A DNA stretch of 64,000 bases from Silene conica (GCA_029255685.2 CM055316.2:82086861-82150860), one strand, 5' to 3'. Shown: positions 35,862 to 48,454, counted from the stretch's first letter. The notes: a model not told the origin generated them from the sequence alone. Made by a program: numbers and translations.

Positions 35862-36234
35862 TACATTATACGGAGTATTATTATACTAAGTCAGTGCACG
35901 TAATGTTACATTAGTATTGTTAATTAAACCAATAATCCTTTTGCTTCATTGTCGAGATGGCCGGGTGATATGCATGCGATAGCTAGATATCACCAAAACA
36001 GACACGAATTTGAGATATGTTATTTAAATTCTCAACCCTAGTTTTTATTTCAAATGGCTTTATGTAGTCATTTTTATAGCTTATGTAAGAAAAAAAAAAC
36101 TCTCAAGTCTCAACCCTAAACGGTATACAAGATACTCCGTACTTGTCAAGAAATACATACATTGTATCACTTATTAGCACAATTGCCATAGCTTATTTTT
36201 ATTGTTTTTTAATTTAATATTTAAGTGCATGTGG

Positions 36235-36446
36235 TACATATTGACAGTTTTCGTAGAAATTCATGTTTATGAATTTATATCAAAAGTGTTAGGTATTAAT
36301 TGTAAAACTATTATTTCAGGCAGTTATTTCGAATTAAAATCATTATACACCTTTGCGGGTTTCACCATGATGATTTAAAAAATAATGGATTAATGACGTG
36401 GCTCAACCAAAACATTTTAAATATTTTTACAATTATATAGATAAGA
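36235..36446 (-). mobile_element. Helitron 5' fragment
   Basis: The reverse complement starts TCTTATCTATATAATTGT and continues GGTTGAGCCACGTCATT, matching the head of 42831-43485 for about 200 bp. No 3' terminus is nearby, so it is truncated. Confidence 0.65.
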
Positions 36447-36684
36447 TTCTACAAATGAGTTTTAATTCAAATAATTAAGAAAAACTCCCTCCAATTCAGG
36501 TTAAACTTTATACAAACCTATTTCGAGCAACTCGAATTAAACTTTAATTCATTTTAGAAAAACCAATTTACATACAAAATGACAACCTAGTCGTCACGTA
36601 TGATGTCGGATTCGATCCGACCTGAATTTAGAATTGAAAATTGAAAAATTGAAAACTATAATTATATCAATCTTTAATTTAATA

Positions 36685-36765
36685 GTTGAGATCTAGTCTA
36701 ATACGTTGATCGAGTGTTCGAGACAGCTGATACAAGAATTGTACATTATAATAGACATGTCCTCA
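36685..36765 (+). repeat. Upstream block copy, diverged
   Basis: Keeps TCGAGACAGCTGATAC and ATAGACATG, but the first half is eroded. A second shared stretch, TTATATGGAATAG...AGATTAATAG, follows at 36870. It lies about 2.4 kb upstream of K2. Confidence 0.5.
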
Positions 36766-38970
36766 ACTAACAATTATAATTTTGAATTAAGTTTGTCAAT
36801 TTTAATCGTACTCTAAACAATTAGGGGACTTTAGAAAATCCTTGACGAATTCATGAATAAATGTTTGCCTTATATGGAATAGAATTTAGATTAATAGTTC
36901 TTCTCTTAATGGAATTTCCCTTGTGTATGTAAACGTTTATGACTTTGATTGATTTGAACCCGAGTTAAGAATGTTACTTTTATCCTCAACTTTATATGGT
37001 CATTATTTTCAAAACTTTTTGGGGTAAATTGGTAAAAAGTTAGATAATATGAAATTCATAATATGTATATATATTTTTTGAAATTTTCTCACTTGTTCCT
37101 TTTAATAATATCGTTTAATAATATGATTTTTCCAACTGTACTTAGAGAGTTAGAGGTGGCAACGGACCGGATAAGGCCAAGTTCACCAAAGTAAACACTG
37201 AATCGGACCTTGAGAGTCGGGGGCTGGTAGGACCATGCCAGTTTAATGGGAGGCCGACCCTAAACTGGCCCTTTGCGGGTTAAAAAATGTGTTATTGTGG
37301 TGGTTAAGGAATCGATCGATAAGACCTGTATGTATAGTATAAATTTTTTTTCAAAAAAGATGATATTAGCAAAGTTTTTATAATATTGATTTTTTTTCAA
37401 AAAAAGGACATGTTGATAAATAATAACAATAATAAAAATATTTAGGAAAGAAAACTTGTTTTCTTATTTAGCCGGATTTCTTTCAAATGAAAAACTTTTG
37501 AGAATATTTATTTTTTCTTATTAGTGTATTAGAAGGTGAAGTCAATTACTACCTACTAAGGCGTTGTTTGATAAACAACATATTGAAAGAAATTAGTAGA
37601 TTCCGTCAAAGTTAGTAAGTTGACCAATCAATCTACTATTTTTGAATATGGTGCCAATAGCAGCATATTGTATTAGCATATTCAATTTATACACGAAACC
37701 GTTCTAATTATTCTGTAATCTGTTATTTACCAAACACCATTTTCTAATCTGCTAATTTAATCTAATAGTCAAACTTGTTATTAAAATCTACTAACCGTAT
37801 TATGCTAATGTTATCTGTTATTATGAATTTGCTTATATCATTTGTCAAACTGGACTTAAATATAAAGTGTCGTTTAATTTTAGAGTTGAACAAATTTAAA
37901 TGATTTAACCAATTAATTAACTACTACTATTATTGTAAAACCGTTTATATTTGCTTTTGAGTTTGGACACAAAGATCAAGAGAAGAACACTGTTCGTGAC
38001 TCGTGAGTGGACAAATGACAAAAATGCAACTAGATGAAACACATTATCTCCGGTGGCGAATAATCTTGGATATATGAAATGAGGGTGATTTCACTACGAA
38101 AATAGTATTGTTGCGACATACACAAATGGCATTGGCCGGGCTGCAAATTATTGTTTGCGAGGGAATTTGCAACGAAATTGTTTTTTGCAATGAAATTTGG
38201 GATAGAGGGTAATTTCCCAATCCCGCGAACAAAAAGTCAAATGGCAGGATTTCCGTCGCAAATTTGCGATTGAATATCCGTTGCATCTAAAATTGGCGGA
38301 ATTTTTTTAGACCACCAGGTTAAAAGTCTGTCAACCTTTGCGATGGATTTTTCGTCGCAAAAATTGACCCTGGTCAAGGTCAAGTTCCTTCCAACGTTTG
38401 CGGCGAGAAATTCGTCGCAAATATTGACTGTCTTTGACCCAAACCCTGGTCAAAGTCCATCAATGTTAGCAACGGACTTCCCGTCAAAATATAATCACTT
38501 AATTAATCTCGTCCCTAACAATTTTGGAGTCCTATACGATATTTAAATGATAATCCCCTATTAACAAAAACTTATTCTAATATACAAATTCTTGATAAAT
38601 ACTAAAATAATTTGATAATCGATAATTCTAGTAAGACTCATCAAAATATAAATTATTTGTTTTTAAGTATGATTATGATTTTGTAAAATAAAGCTAGAAA
38701 AATGTAGTTGTGAAGACTTGATCTCGTGTTGCTATGATGATGCAAGAATATTTCTACCATTGAGCCACTAAACATCAATGCAATATTAGCATAAAGATAA
38801 ATATGTATAACGTTTTTCACTGATTAATGGTGGTGTGAGGTCACCCCTATGAATCCGCCTTTAATTATCTCTCAATTCTACATAAATAAATAAGCCATAA
38901 AAAATAAAATCGGTAAATAAATAAATAATCGGAATATATAAATACTTTTTCAATCGAAACCCAGAGAATG
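36766..38970. other. Intergenic upstream of K2
   Basis: Contains a GC-richer stretch at 37150-37280 (CGGACCGGATAAGG) of unknown origin and the CACTA end at 38092. Otherwise AT-rich with no gene recognised. Confidence 0.4.
38092..38490 (+). mobile_element. CACTA (EnSpm) transposon end
   Basis: Begins CACTACGAAAATAG and is followed by many subterminal motifs of the type TTTGCGACGAAA / TTCGTCGCAAA in both orientations, the hallmark of CACTA ends. No opposite terminus was seen, so it is a truncated end. Confidence 0.7.
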
Positions 38971-39027
38971 TGAGTTGTGACCACGACTGGACATATAAAC
39001 TTCCATTGTTTGAAGCCCCTATAAATA
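38971..39027 (+). promoter_or_regulatory. K2 promoter: conserved box plus TATA
   Basis: A 22-bp box containing GTGACCACGACTGG (38971-38992) is identical to the one at K3. TATAAATA follows at 39020-39027, about 104 bp before the K2 ATG. Confidence 0.65.
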
Positions 39028-39130
39028 CGTATCTAACATTCTAAATACCAATCATCAAAATAATTAACACAAATATAGTAATATTCTATTTTAATCAATT
39101 ACTAAATTAGTCCATTGTTTGAAGATCGCC

Positions 39131-41075
39131 ATGTGTAGGATGATTTACTTCAACTACTCTGCCATGCCTGCTTTGCTAGCACTTATTTTACTTGCTGTAT
39201 CAGGTTTGCATCCCTTTTGCTCCCCTAAAACCCTTATGTAATTATTACTCGACGCGTTTTAAGCTTTAATTCGACAATTCTTTAATACTCTGTAGGTCTT
39301 AATAAATGAATTCTCACCGTATCAATATTATAGGTCTAATATTGATCTGACATATACCATACCTCATTTTTGTAGCATATATGCCTCGGTCCAGAGCGGA
39401 CCGAAGAACACATAAGTGTTTGACAAGACAAATAAGCTAGCTCTTCTTGGCAAAATACTGAAAATAATTTATTTGACCAAAATTTTAGTTAACTCGATTT
39501 TTTATACATGTTTTGTGGGTAGCTTGTTTATCAAACAAGTTGCCCTAAATAAAAAAAAAATTACTTCGGTAATACGTGAGAAATAAGCTAAGCTTTTATT
39601 TATTTTTCTTTTATTTATGTTTTTTTATGCCATTTTACCAAAATTAAGTTATCTTTTAATCGAATTTATTAATCATGTTGTAAGTTTTAAATTTTCAATT
39701 ACTTACAAGTCCCTAATTAATATCCTAACTACCTTTTTAAGGTTTCAACGAACTTTTCAACTAATTTTAAGAAACAAAACTTTAATAGATTATTTGTTAC
39801 GAGTATTTTAATCAAGGGTAAATAAACAGGAGGAACAAACGGCGTAGATGTTAGATAGATATGTTTAAGGGCAAACGATTATAAAACCAACATTATACAG
39901 ACTTTCAGAGTATATATTAAGCACTTCTTGATTAATTATGGTTGAACGTCTAATCGTATTATTCTAAATATGGTGGATTATAATTACTGAAACCTAGTTC
40001 AAACGCGGGGGAACAGCTATTACCAAAATCCGGATCCAAAAGCTCCAACCGAAGCTCCAAAAGAATCCGCCAACGTAACATGTCAAGACTTAGGCCTCCT
40101 TTGCCCCGGCGAAGGCTCGTACGAATGTTGTGATGACTTGGTTTGCAGAGCTCCTATTGTTGGTGGCGTATTTTTTTGTTTACCACCTTTAGGTATATAA
40201 TATCAAACTCTTCTACATTTCAATTTCTAATTTTATTTCTATATTACACAAATCCCGTGATTTATGTGTGTGGTCTGACACGTTAAATACTTATTTAAGG
40301 TAGTTTTACATCGGGAAATATAGCAAATCATCCCCTAAGTTTAATATTATGTGCAATCAAGCCCCTTAACTTATAAATGTGGCAAATCGAACCCATAAGT
40401 ACGTTTCTGTTAATGTGCAATTAAGCAGATATCGTATTTTTAAGAATAAAAGTTTGCTAATTAAATACTTTATTATTATTGAAAATGAAAATTGCTGATT
40501 AAATTTTAATCCTAAAATTCTTTTCTATAAAAACACGTTCAAATATTTTTTAAATTTTTTTTAGGAAAAAATGTCCAAATTTTGATTTATTCCAAAATTG
40601 GTTTGCATTATTCATTGAATATATAAATTTATGGGGTGCACATAGTTCATAAGTTATAGGGTAATTTGCTACATCCCCGATTTTACATAATTACAAACAT
40701 AGTTCCTTATTTTTGTTTTGAAATGATTTTACAGTTCCAGATACGGAAGTAACGTCTCCAGGAAATACAAGTTGTCGAGAAATATCACAAGTATGCATAC
40801 CATATGGACAATACAATTGTTGTAAAGGATTAAGTTGTGTGGCTACGTCTCCGGTGAACCCAGCTGGTGCCGGAGTATGCGTAACAACGGTTGTAGAATT
40901 ACCGCCAACAACCAGCAATAAGTGTCAAAAAGAGGGTAATTTGTGTCAAACATATGGGGAATATAAATGTTGCCCGGAATTCAAGTGCATTGACCCACGA
41001 ATATTTCATTATTATCCTCTTCCGATTGACTCGACAAAGGTTCCTCCCGGTGGTGGCGTATGTATTAGGAAATAG
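39131..41075 (+). CDS. K2: secreted three-domain knottin-like protein
   Basis: Inferred join of 39131-39203, 39998-40192 and 40735-41075, giving 202 residues; both introns are GT-AG and phase 1. Exon 1 is the signal peptide (MCRMIYFNYSAMPALL...LLAVS). Exon 2 has a Pro-rich spacer (YYQNPDPKAPTEAPKE), an N-glycosylation site NVT just before the first Cys, and domain 1 with spacing C-x6-C-x7-CC-x4-C-x10-C. Exon 3 holds domain 2 (final loop 13) and domain 3 with a very long final loop (24) containing PPGGGVC and ending IRK. The 1-1 phase of exon 2 makes a shufflable module. Likely apoplastic defence peptide or inhibitor; the activity is not known. First of four tandem paralogues. Confidence 0.85.
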
Positions 41076-41830
41076 AATATCATACGGTAATAATATAATA
41101 AACGGTGCGTATTCCTTTGTGAATCTGTAACGCTACTGTTTTATTATGTTCAAGCCGTGACTTTATTTATGATTTTTTTTGAATTAATTCTTTCTGATTT
41201 GATTTCAATCGTTTGTATACAGAGGTTTGAGTTGCCTATGTAACATTTTACTATCAACTTGATATGGATCATTTTCTTTGATGACATAAAATTAATCATT
41301 TTTATAGAGCCAAGAAAGATGGCATAACTACTCATCAGTCGATGGGGTCTATTATTTGTGCTTTCGATTTATTGATATCGAATTTTTCACCTAACTTGAA
41401 AATGAAATGACAAAACAAAAGAAGGACTAATTGATTGACAATAAACAATTAGTTCTATTAAATTTGATTGTAATTTTAATTTCGAAAATGAATAATAACA
41501 AGTTTGATATGCGAATTATTATTTAAGGAGTCATTAATCACTCTCTTTTACGTACTAATTTTCTATAATAACTCACTTTTTATATAAAAAAATTCTAATT
41601 TTTTTTCTTAAAATGTTAATCAAAATTACTTTTAAACTGCAATTTAGGTGACTTCTTCGATACGTTTTTAAAACCTATTATTCATTGTTATACATTTCAA
41701 AGCATAAACTAAGAGACGAACGTAATAAGTTTATAAAACAGATAGAAATATAGAATAAATAATTTAAGTTGCAATTTGAAGCAATTTTTGATAAAATTAC
41801 ATTTTAAGAGATTGTGGGGATTAGGGCTAA
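41076..41830. other. Intergenic 3' of K2
   Basis: AT-rich 3' flank without recognisable genes or repeats. Confidence 0.4.
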
Positions 41831-42115
41831 ATTAACATAATGCTCATGGGCGAAACTACTAAGTAGCAAGGGGTAGCGGCCGCTACCCCAAATTTTAAAA
41901 AATTGGTTAAAAAGGCGGATTTTTGCTACCCAAATATTGCTAAATAGTAAAAAAGTAAAGGTAATCTCATTAATTGATCAATAAACATCATTAGACTCAA
42001 TGGTAAAGATTTTAAAATCCCACCTAGTGTTCATGGGTTCGAATCCCATTATATGCATATTTGTTTTTAAATTTTTTTTGCTACCCCATACATTAAATCC
42101 TGGGTTCGCTCCTGA
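41830..42115 (+). mobile_element. tRNA-derived SINE-like element with 20-bp palindrome
   Basis: RNA polymerase III boxes are visible: TAGACTCAATGGTAAAG (A-like, about 41993) and GGGTTCGAATCCC (B, about 42033). A perfect 20-bp palindrome, GGGGTAGCGGCCGCTACCCC, lies at 41870-41889. GCTACCCC recurs at 41927 and 42080, and the end CCTGGGTTCGCTCCTGAT resembles 30780-30800. Too long and diverged for a functional tRNA. Confidence 0.5.
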
Positions 42116-42257
42116 TAATGCTAGTAGATGGAGTGGTGCTACAATGAATATTAGACATCGCTTTCGCAAGACGGGCGACCCAATAAGAAATATCAACGCT
42201 TTCGCACAACAGTAGTTATTCTTGTCGCCATCAAACTTATCCGTACAATGCAACGCA

Positions 42258-42358
42258 TCTTGATAACGGTGTCGAGATTGTGACATTCGATAGTCAATAG
42301 GTCGAGACAGCTGATACTTGAATTAGCCACTGTCATAGACATGGCAACAACGAGCTGA
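42258..42358 (+). repeat. Upstream block copy, K3 side
   Basis: TGTCGAGATTGTGACAT, GTCGAGACAGCTGATAC and ATAGACATGGCAACAACGAG in order, then GCCTTATATGGAATAG at 42466. About 1.5 kb upstream of K3. Confidence 0.65.
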
Positions 42359-42568
42359 TCGAGAGAAATGTCAACTATTATCCTACCTTAAAAAATTAAA
42401 TTAAATTAATTAATTATATATTGCAATTAAAAGATTTTAGTAGATAGTTGACTCGGTAGATTTGTGCCTTATATGGAATAGTTTTAAGATTAGTAGATTA
42501 TTTGTTGTTGTCCTTGATTATTAATACCGTACCTAATTATTATTTTTTGATCTAAAAGTCTAGACATT

Positions 42569-42773
42569 AAGCAATTGATGTTAGTTTAGTGGTTATGGCT
42601 TAAACTTAAGCCTTTTCATTAAAGGCATGGGTTGAGAGGTTCAGGTTCGAATCACGGGGACAATGATAGTTTGGCACTGCGTCCCTAGCTCGAAGAGTGT
42701 GACTTACATGCCCATGCAGTGGAGCGGGAATGCATGGGTCTAGAGAGGTTTCAACCCCCTCACTATCAGAAAA
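42569..42773 (+). mobile_element. tRNA-derived SINE with target duplication
   Basis: A box TTAGTTTAGTGGTTAT, B box GGTTCGAATCAC, an A-tail at 42770, and a 15-bp target duplication AAAAGTCTAGACATT / AAAAGTTTAGACATT (42554-42568 and 42774-42788, one mismatch). Confidence 0.85.
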
Positions 42774-42830
42774 AAAAGTTTAGACATTGATTAATTTCGG
42801 CTAATATATTAGTCTAATAAAATATTTTAA

Positions 42831-43485
42831 TCTTATCTATGTAATTGCAAAATCATTAAGGTTCTGGTTGAGCCACGTTATCAACCCAATTTTTTTTTAT
42901 AAATTCATCATGGTGGGAACCGCAAAGTTGTATAATGATTTTAATTCGAAATAACTGCTTGAAATAAGAGTTTTACAATTATTACGTAACACTTTTGATA
43001 TAAATTCGTAAACATGAATTTCTACGAAAACTGTCAATATGTATAACATGAACTTAAATATTATATAAGAAAATATATATAATAATTTCGAACGTCGTCT
43101 GTCTAGAACTATTACATAACAATTTATACCCAATAATACATAATTACAATAAACAATAATAATTAACAATTTACAACAATCGAAAAAAAAATCTGTAGCG
43201 ACAATACTAAATTTAAAAACAATAAAAATAATAACTCAATATTAATATAACAACAATGAATAATGTACAAATCAATTGAAAAGTTTTGCGAAAATCAAGT
43301 CATAAACAAAAGTGTATCGACGTTAGATATAAAACAAAATCGAAATTTGATAAAAAAAAGTGTATAGACGTTAGATTTAAAATAAAATTTATGAACATTT
43401 ATAATTTAGTTCCAATGATACATATTTAGAATAATACGAATTGAAAATCTAACCCGTACAATTTTTTACACGGGTCAAAAACTAG
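42831..43485 (+). mobile_element. Non-autonomous Helitron
   Basis: Starts TCTTATCTATGTAATTGC after A, with GGTTGAGCCACGTTATC in the head. It ends with stem CCCGTACAATTTTTTACACGGG and CAAAAACTAG before T. 655 bp, no genes. Confidence 0.8.
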
Positions 43486-43525
43486 TTTATTTAAAAGATG
43501 AAAAGATAATAGTTGACAGTAATAA

Positions 43526-43594
<69 letters not shown>
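43526..43594. repeat. (ATT)n microsatellite
   Basis: About 23 perfect TTA/ATT triplets, 100 bp upstream of the K3 promoter box. Confidence 0.95.
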
Positions 43595-43693
43595 TAAGCA
43601 AATTCATTAATTTATTATCATAATTTCCTTATTTAAAAAAATGCACTTTTTTTTTTTGAGAAAATATATTTTATATCCAATAATTTATTTTAG

Positions 43694-43731
43694 TGAGTTG
43701 TGACCACGACTGGACTAACAATACCTATATA
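43694..43731 (+). promoter_or_regulatory. K3 promoter: conserved box plus TATA
   Basis: The same 22-bp box as K2 (43694-43715), with TATATA at 43726-43731, about 97 bp before the K3 ATG. Confidence 0.65.
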
Positions 43732-43827
43732 GGCGTATAACATTCATCATCAAACTAATTAAACCAATCAATCAATACTCTAGTTTACATATATTGTTTA
43801 ATTGTTCATTGTTTTATGTAGGTCATC

Positions 43828-45180
43828 ATGTGTAAAATGATTTACTTTAACTACCCTGCCATGACCGTCTTGCTAACAGTTATTCTTTTACTTGCTGCAT
43901 CAGGTTTGTACCCTTTGCTCTCCTATGTATGTTTCGGTCCACCTCGGACCGGAGACAGCTCGGCCAGTCGGCCTAGACCGAACTACCTCGGGACGAACAA
44001 TTTTGCTCTGTCCCTTGGTCATCCACCGATCCACTAATTCAATTACGTTTATGATTTGTTTTTTTTTGCCAGTGGTAAAGAAACTGTATTACAGACGAGT
44101 AACGCAAGAAGCTAGTTCATGCGCAACCCTATTAAATCTACGAGGAATAAAAGACAAACTAAGTTTTTTGTCTTGATCGATTAGGCTTGAATTGGAAAAC
44201 AAGTCAAGCAGGTTCGGTCGGGTCATTGTTGTTCCAACAAATTTTCTGATATATTATTATCAAGTTTTATAGGGATACGAAACAATAAAAACCCATGTAA
44301 GGTCATATTAGTTCAGGATATTTCGGGTTACCGGTCATGCTCTGGTCTGGAGTTCGAGTATAAGGTCGGGTGAATTGAGACCGCTAAGTTTAGTAAGGGT
44401 TAGATAATTAGACCGTCAGAAATATGTGCTTTTAATATACAATTGTTTTTTTTTTTTTGTGAACGAACGTTAGATTTAATTAAGCACATAATGATAAATT
44501 ATGGGTGAATGTCTAATGTTTTGATGGTGAATTATAATTGATGAAACGTAGATCAGACCATGGGTTATTACCAAAACCCGGATCCAAAGGAAGCTCCAAA
44601 GGAGTCTGCTGCTAATTTTACATGTCAAGACTTAGGCCAAATATGTGCAAGTGAAGGTCGATACAAATGTTGTGATAAACTAGCTTGCAGAGCTCCTTCT
44701 GTTGGTGACGGATTAGTTTGCTTACCATCTTTAGGTATATACTCTTCTCATTCCATTCGATTATTCTATACGCTTGTGACATGTAAAATTATTTTTATAA
44801 AGACTAACTCTAGATATTGTTAATTGTTCAATGATTTTACAGTTCCAGATACTCCCCTGACGTATGTAGGAAACCCTACGTGTCGAGAAATATTAAAAAT
44901 ATGCTTAGAATACGGAGAATATGCTTGTTGCAAAGGATTGAGTTGTGTGGCTACGTTTCCAGTGAACCCAATTGGTATTGGAGTATGCATACCAACGGTA
45001 GTAGAGATGGCACCAACATCCGTTGATGAATGTCAAAAAGATCATCAATTTTGCGAACCATACGAGAAATATAATTGTTGTCCGGGATTCAAGTGCATTG
45101 ATCTTCGAACATTTACCTATCCTCGTCTCATTGATCCGAAAAAGGTTCCTCCCGGTGTTGGCATATGTATTAGGAAATAG
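43828..45180 (+). CDS. K3: secreted three-domain knottin-like protein
   Basis: Inferred join of 43828-43903, 44552-44734 and 44843-45180, giving 198 residues, all phase-1 GT-AG. The signal peptide is MCKMIYFNYPAMTVLL...LLAAS. The spacer is DQTMGYYQNPDPKEAPKES. NFT precedes domain 1 (CQDLGQICASEGRYKCC...). Domain 2 is CREILKICLEYGEYACCKG..., and domain 3 is CQKDHQFCEPYEKYNCCPG... with a long final loop ending PPGVGICIRK. Closest in layout and sequence to K2 and K5. Intron 1 holds a LINE-like tail at 44055-44175 on the minus strand. Confidence 0.85.
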
Positions 45181-46219
45181 AATATCGAATATTACATGCT
45201 TATCGTGTATATTCTGTATTCCCTTGTGTATCCGTAATGTCATCATTTTATTATTTTCTAGCACCGACTTTAGTTTGTAATTTTTTTTCAATTATTTCTA
45301 TTTTTTGCTTTAGATTTTAATTATATATAGTATTTTATTTTCTTTTATTACAATTTTTTGAAGAAATAAATAAAATTGTTTTTACTCCTCTAGTCCTATA
45401 TTATTTCTTGATCTCGATAGTAAAATTTGAAATAGCGATAATTAATTAAAATAACTGGCATGTTATTTTATGGTCGAATTTTATTAAGATAATTTTATGT
45501 ATAATTGATTTCCTTTGCATAATCTCAATTGCAGAAAATTAAATGTTTAAATTCAATTCTATATCCAATTCTATAATGTTCATTTGGAGATCACTTGAAA
45601 TTCATTTCCAAAATTTAATTTTTCAATGGTGTTTGGGAAACCGTGAAATTGAAAATTGTGGCGGGCGGGGCGGGGCAGGTCAAGGCCACTTTTTTTAAAA
45701 TAAATACTCGTATATTGATTAGGATGGAAATATCGTGACTGAAAATATATATTTGCAACTTGAAAAAAATTAGAAATGAAGATGTTAGGACTAAATTTGG
45801 GTCACCAAAAAGGTCTTTTTACAAAAAATAGAGTGACGGAATTAAAATGATTTGTACTCTCTATTTAGTACGGATTTGGCATATCCCATATTTTAACGAG
45901 GCATAATTTAGTTTAATAATCTCAAATTATAACGTTAATTAATTTAGTTGATAAAGTCATAACGGTGATATATTTATGATTGGGTCAAAATTCACCTATG
46001 ATAAATAATTATACTCCTTTTTTTTGGAAATTTCATTATACTAACATTGAATTATTTAACAAGGTATTGATCCGTCAATTTACCTATCTATAATTCTATA
46101 GTGAAGCTAATTCGACAAAATAGGAGGAGTATTTAATTGTATTATTGTTGAATTTTTCCAATATTCTACGCGCCTGATAACGCTCTCTGATGTTCGAACT
46201 GAGTTTAGGTATGAACGTA
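45181..46219. other. Intergenic between K3 and K4
   Basis: AT-rich, with a short GC run GGCGGGCGGGGCGGGGC at 45660-45676. No gene was recognised. Confidence 0.4.
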
Positions 46220-46350
46220 AAAATTAATTAAACATATATTTTTGCTTCATTGTCGAGATCGTGATATGCGATAGTGAATAGGTAGCGACTCGCGACAGCT
46301 GATACATGAATTAGTCATTGTGAATCTGTGATAGACATGGTAGCAACAAA
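46220..46350 (+). repeat. Upstream block copy, K4 side
   Basis: TTGTCGAGATCGTGATATGC, a lengthened middle (GGTAGCGACTCGCGACAGCTGATACA overall) and ATAGACATGGTAGCAAC, then GCCTTATACGGAATCG at 46459. About 0.55 kb upstream of K4. Confidence 0.6.
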
Positions 46351-46752
46351 TTGAACAATAATTAATTTTGGATGAGATTTGAGACATGTCAACCTTAAAA
46401 AAAATACTCAAAAGTTGTAATTAAGAGATTTTAGTCGATACTTATGTCGTTAGATTTGTGCCTTATACGGAATCGATTTATGATTCGTATATTTTACTTT
46501 GTTCTTCACTTGATGTATACCTTTTTTTTTTCTTTGACGGAAAAAAGTTTCGACATGGTAAACCCAAAAAAATCGTAGTGCTTTTTCTTTTTCTCAACGC
46601 GATTGGTTATCAATTTTTTAAGTACAGAAAATAATGTACCTCTTTCTATATTTATTGACATTACCAGTAATATTTTAATTAGAGGTAAATAAATTAATAA
46701 AATTGAGGAAGGGTGAATAAATTAATGAGACGGATATGATTAATTAAAGCAT

Positions 46753-46787
46753 TGGAATTGTGACAATGACTAACAATACTCTATAAA
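46753..46787 (+). promoter_or_regulatory. K4 promoter: diverged box plus TATA
   Basis: GGAATTGTGACAATGACTAAC aligns to the K2/K3 box with a few changes. CTATAAAG follows at 46781, about 120 bp before the K4 ATG. Confidence 0.5.
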
Positions 46788-46904
46788 GACGTACCTAGTA
46801 TTTGAAAACCCAATCATCAAAACAATCAAACTAAATCAATTACGAGTAGTATATATACTTTAATTGCAATTTTATTCGATTTTTTGAAGATCGTCGTGTT
46901 TAAG

Positions 46905-48045
46905 ATGACTCGCTTTAACTGTGCCATGACGGCCTTAATTGCAATTCTTATACTTGTTTCATCAGGTCAGGATATCCTCTGTTCTAATCATTTATTTACT
47001 TTTCTTTTACCACCACGTAAAAATATGGTAAACAATAACCGTGAGTAAATGATTGAAACGGAATTATGGTTTACTATTTCTATATTTCATAATTTACAAC
47101 TATAGAGGAGTGTCTTTTGTTTTGAATTTTTGACGTGGATTATAATTGTTGAAACGAACTCAGATCAAACCCGGGCAAATAACGAGTACAAAAACCCGGA
47201 CCCAAAACCTCCGACGGAAGCTCCAAAGGGATCCTCGAATTTTACATGTCAAGATTTAGGCAATTTATGTCCTGGGGAAGGTTTTTACGATTGTTGTGAC
47301 AAACTCGTCTGCAGACTTAATACCGTTGGTGGTGCATTCTTTTGTTTACCACCTTTAGGTATCGTTACTCACTTCTCTCGTTTTAAATTAAGATCGTCCG
47401 AAATTAAAATTTGTGACAAGTTATCATATTATTGAAAAACTGCCTCTCATTTTACCAAAAAAATTAACAAACTCGAAATGTTGTTATTTTTTTTTATTTG
47501 ATGACGAGGGGTTGAATTCCTGGGCCCATACATTCCCGTAACACCACATGGACCATGTAAGTCACCCTTCGGGGGCTGCATTGATCATCGCCCCAGCTGA
47601 TAGTCGAACCTGAGACCTCCCAACTCCTGTATTTCTGCAAGTTTCAAGGTTTAACTCAGTTATCACTAGACTAACACTACTTGACCTGGTTATGTTGTTA
47701 AATATTCATCGTAATGCAGTTCCAGAAACGAAAGGAGAGCAAACGGAATACCCAAAATGTCGAGAAGTAACGAAAGCATGCCATCCATTTTACGGTGATT
47801 ACACATGTTGTAAAGGATTAAGCTGTCTCGTTACGAATCCAGTGAACCCTGTTGGTGCGGGATTTTGCGGACCAATTGAAGGATTGAACGCATCGCCAAA
47901 TGGCGATGAGTGTCAAAAAGAACGTCAAATTTGTCTAGCTTACGGTAAATATGATTGTTGTCCGGGGCTCAGCTGCGCCGATCCCCGAACATTATCAAGA
48001 GTCATTCCTCCCGGTGCTGGTCTTTGCCTCCCTCTCAAACTTTGA
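46905..48045 (+). CDS. K4: secreted three-domain knottin-like protein
   Basis: Inferred join of 46905-46965, 47164-47358 and 47720-48045, giving 193 residues, phase-1 introns. The start used in K2/K3 is mutated to GTG here (46896), so the second Met (MTRFNCAMTALIAILILVSS) is taken. The spacer is DQTRANNEYKNPDPKPPTE, with NFT before domain 1 (CQDLGNLCPGEGFYDCC). Domain 2 is CREVTKACHPFYGDYTCCKG (one residue longer before CC). Domain 3 is CQKERQICLAYGKYDCCPG with a shorter final loop (PPGAGLC) and the tail LPLKL instead of IRK. The most diverged paralogue. A SINE lies in intron 2. Confidence 0.83.
47487..47691 (-). mobile_element. tRNA-derived SINE in intron 2 of K4
   Basis: On the minus strand: A box TTAGTCTAGTGATAAC, B box AGGTTCGACTATC, then a tail seen as a T-run at the left. 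Flanked by the 9-bp duplication ATGTTGTTA (47478-47486 and 47692-47700). Same broad type as 42569. Confidence 0.75.
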
Positions 48046-48454
48046 GGAGTTAAGGACGTTATCGCGTTTTAATCATTGTTTCTTTTTCGAGTCTATTTTC
48101 TTATTTTTTTACATAGACCGCTGTTTTTTTCGTTTTGTATTTCAGTTTTTGACGAATCTACCACGTCACTAGTATGATTGAGTTGTAATTTGAGAAATTT
48201 GAGAAAATTATACGGTTTTAATAGTCATAATTTACCACGTCAAATTTATCTTGCATATAACTGTAGTAAATTACAACGTAAAAACGTAAAACATCATCAT
48301 CCTCAAATAAAGTGTTGATTTGGATGGATTTATACCTTTGTTGTTTTCTTGTTTACAACATTAGTTATGCTTTTATGCCTTATGAAATTAAATTTCGTTA
48401 TTTGTAGACACATAAATTTTCATTTGTGACACAATATGGATTGCAAATTTGTGA

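Noticed and set aside
41993..42045. Functional tRNA gene
   Set aside because: A and B boxes are present but the cloverleaf cannot be formed and element tails follow; SINE-like. The same holds for 42580 and 47650.
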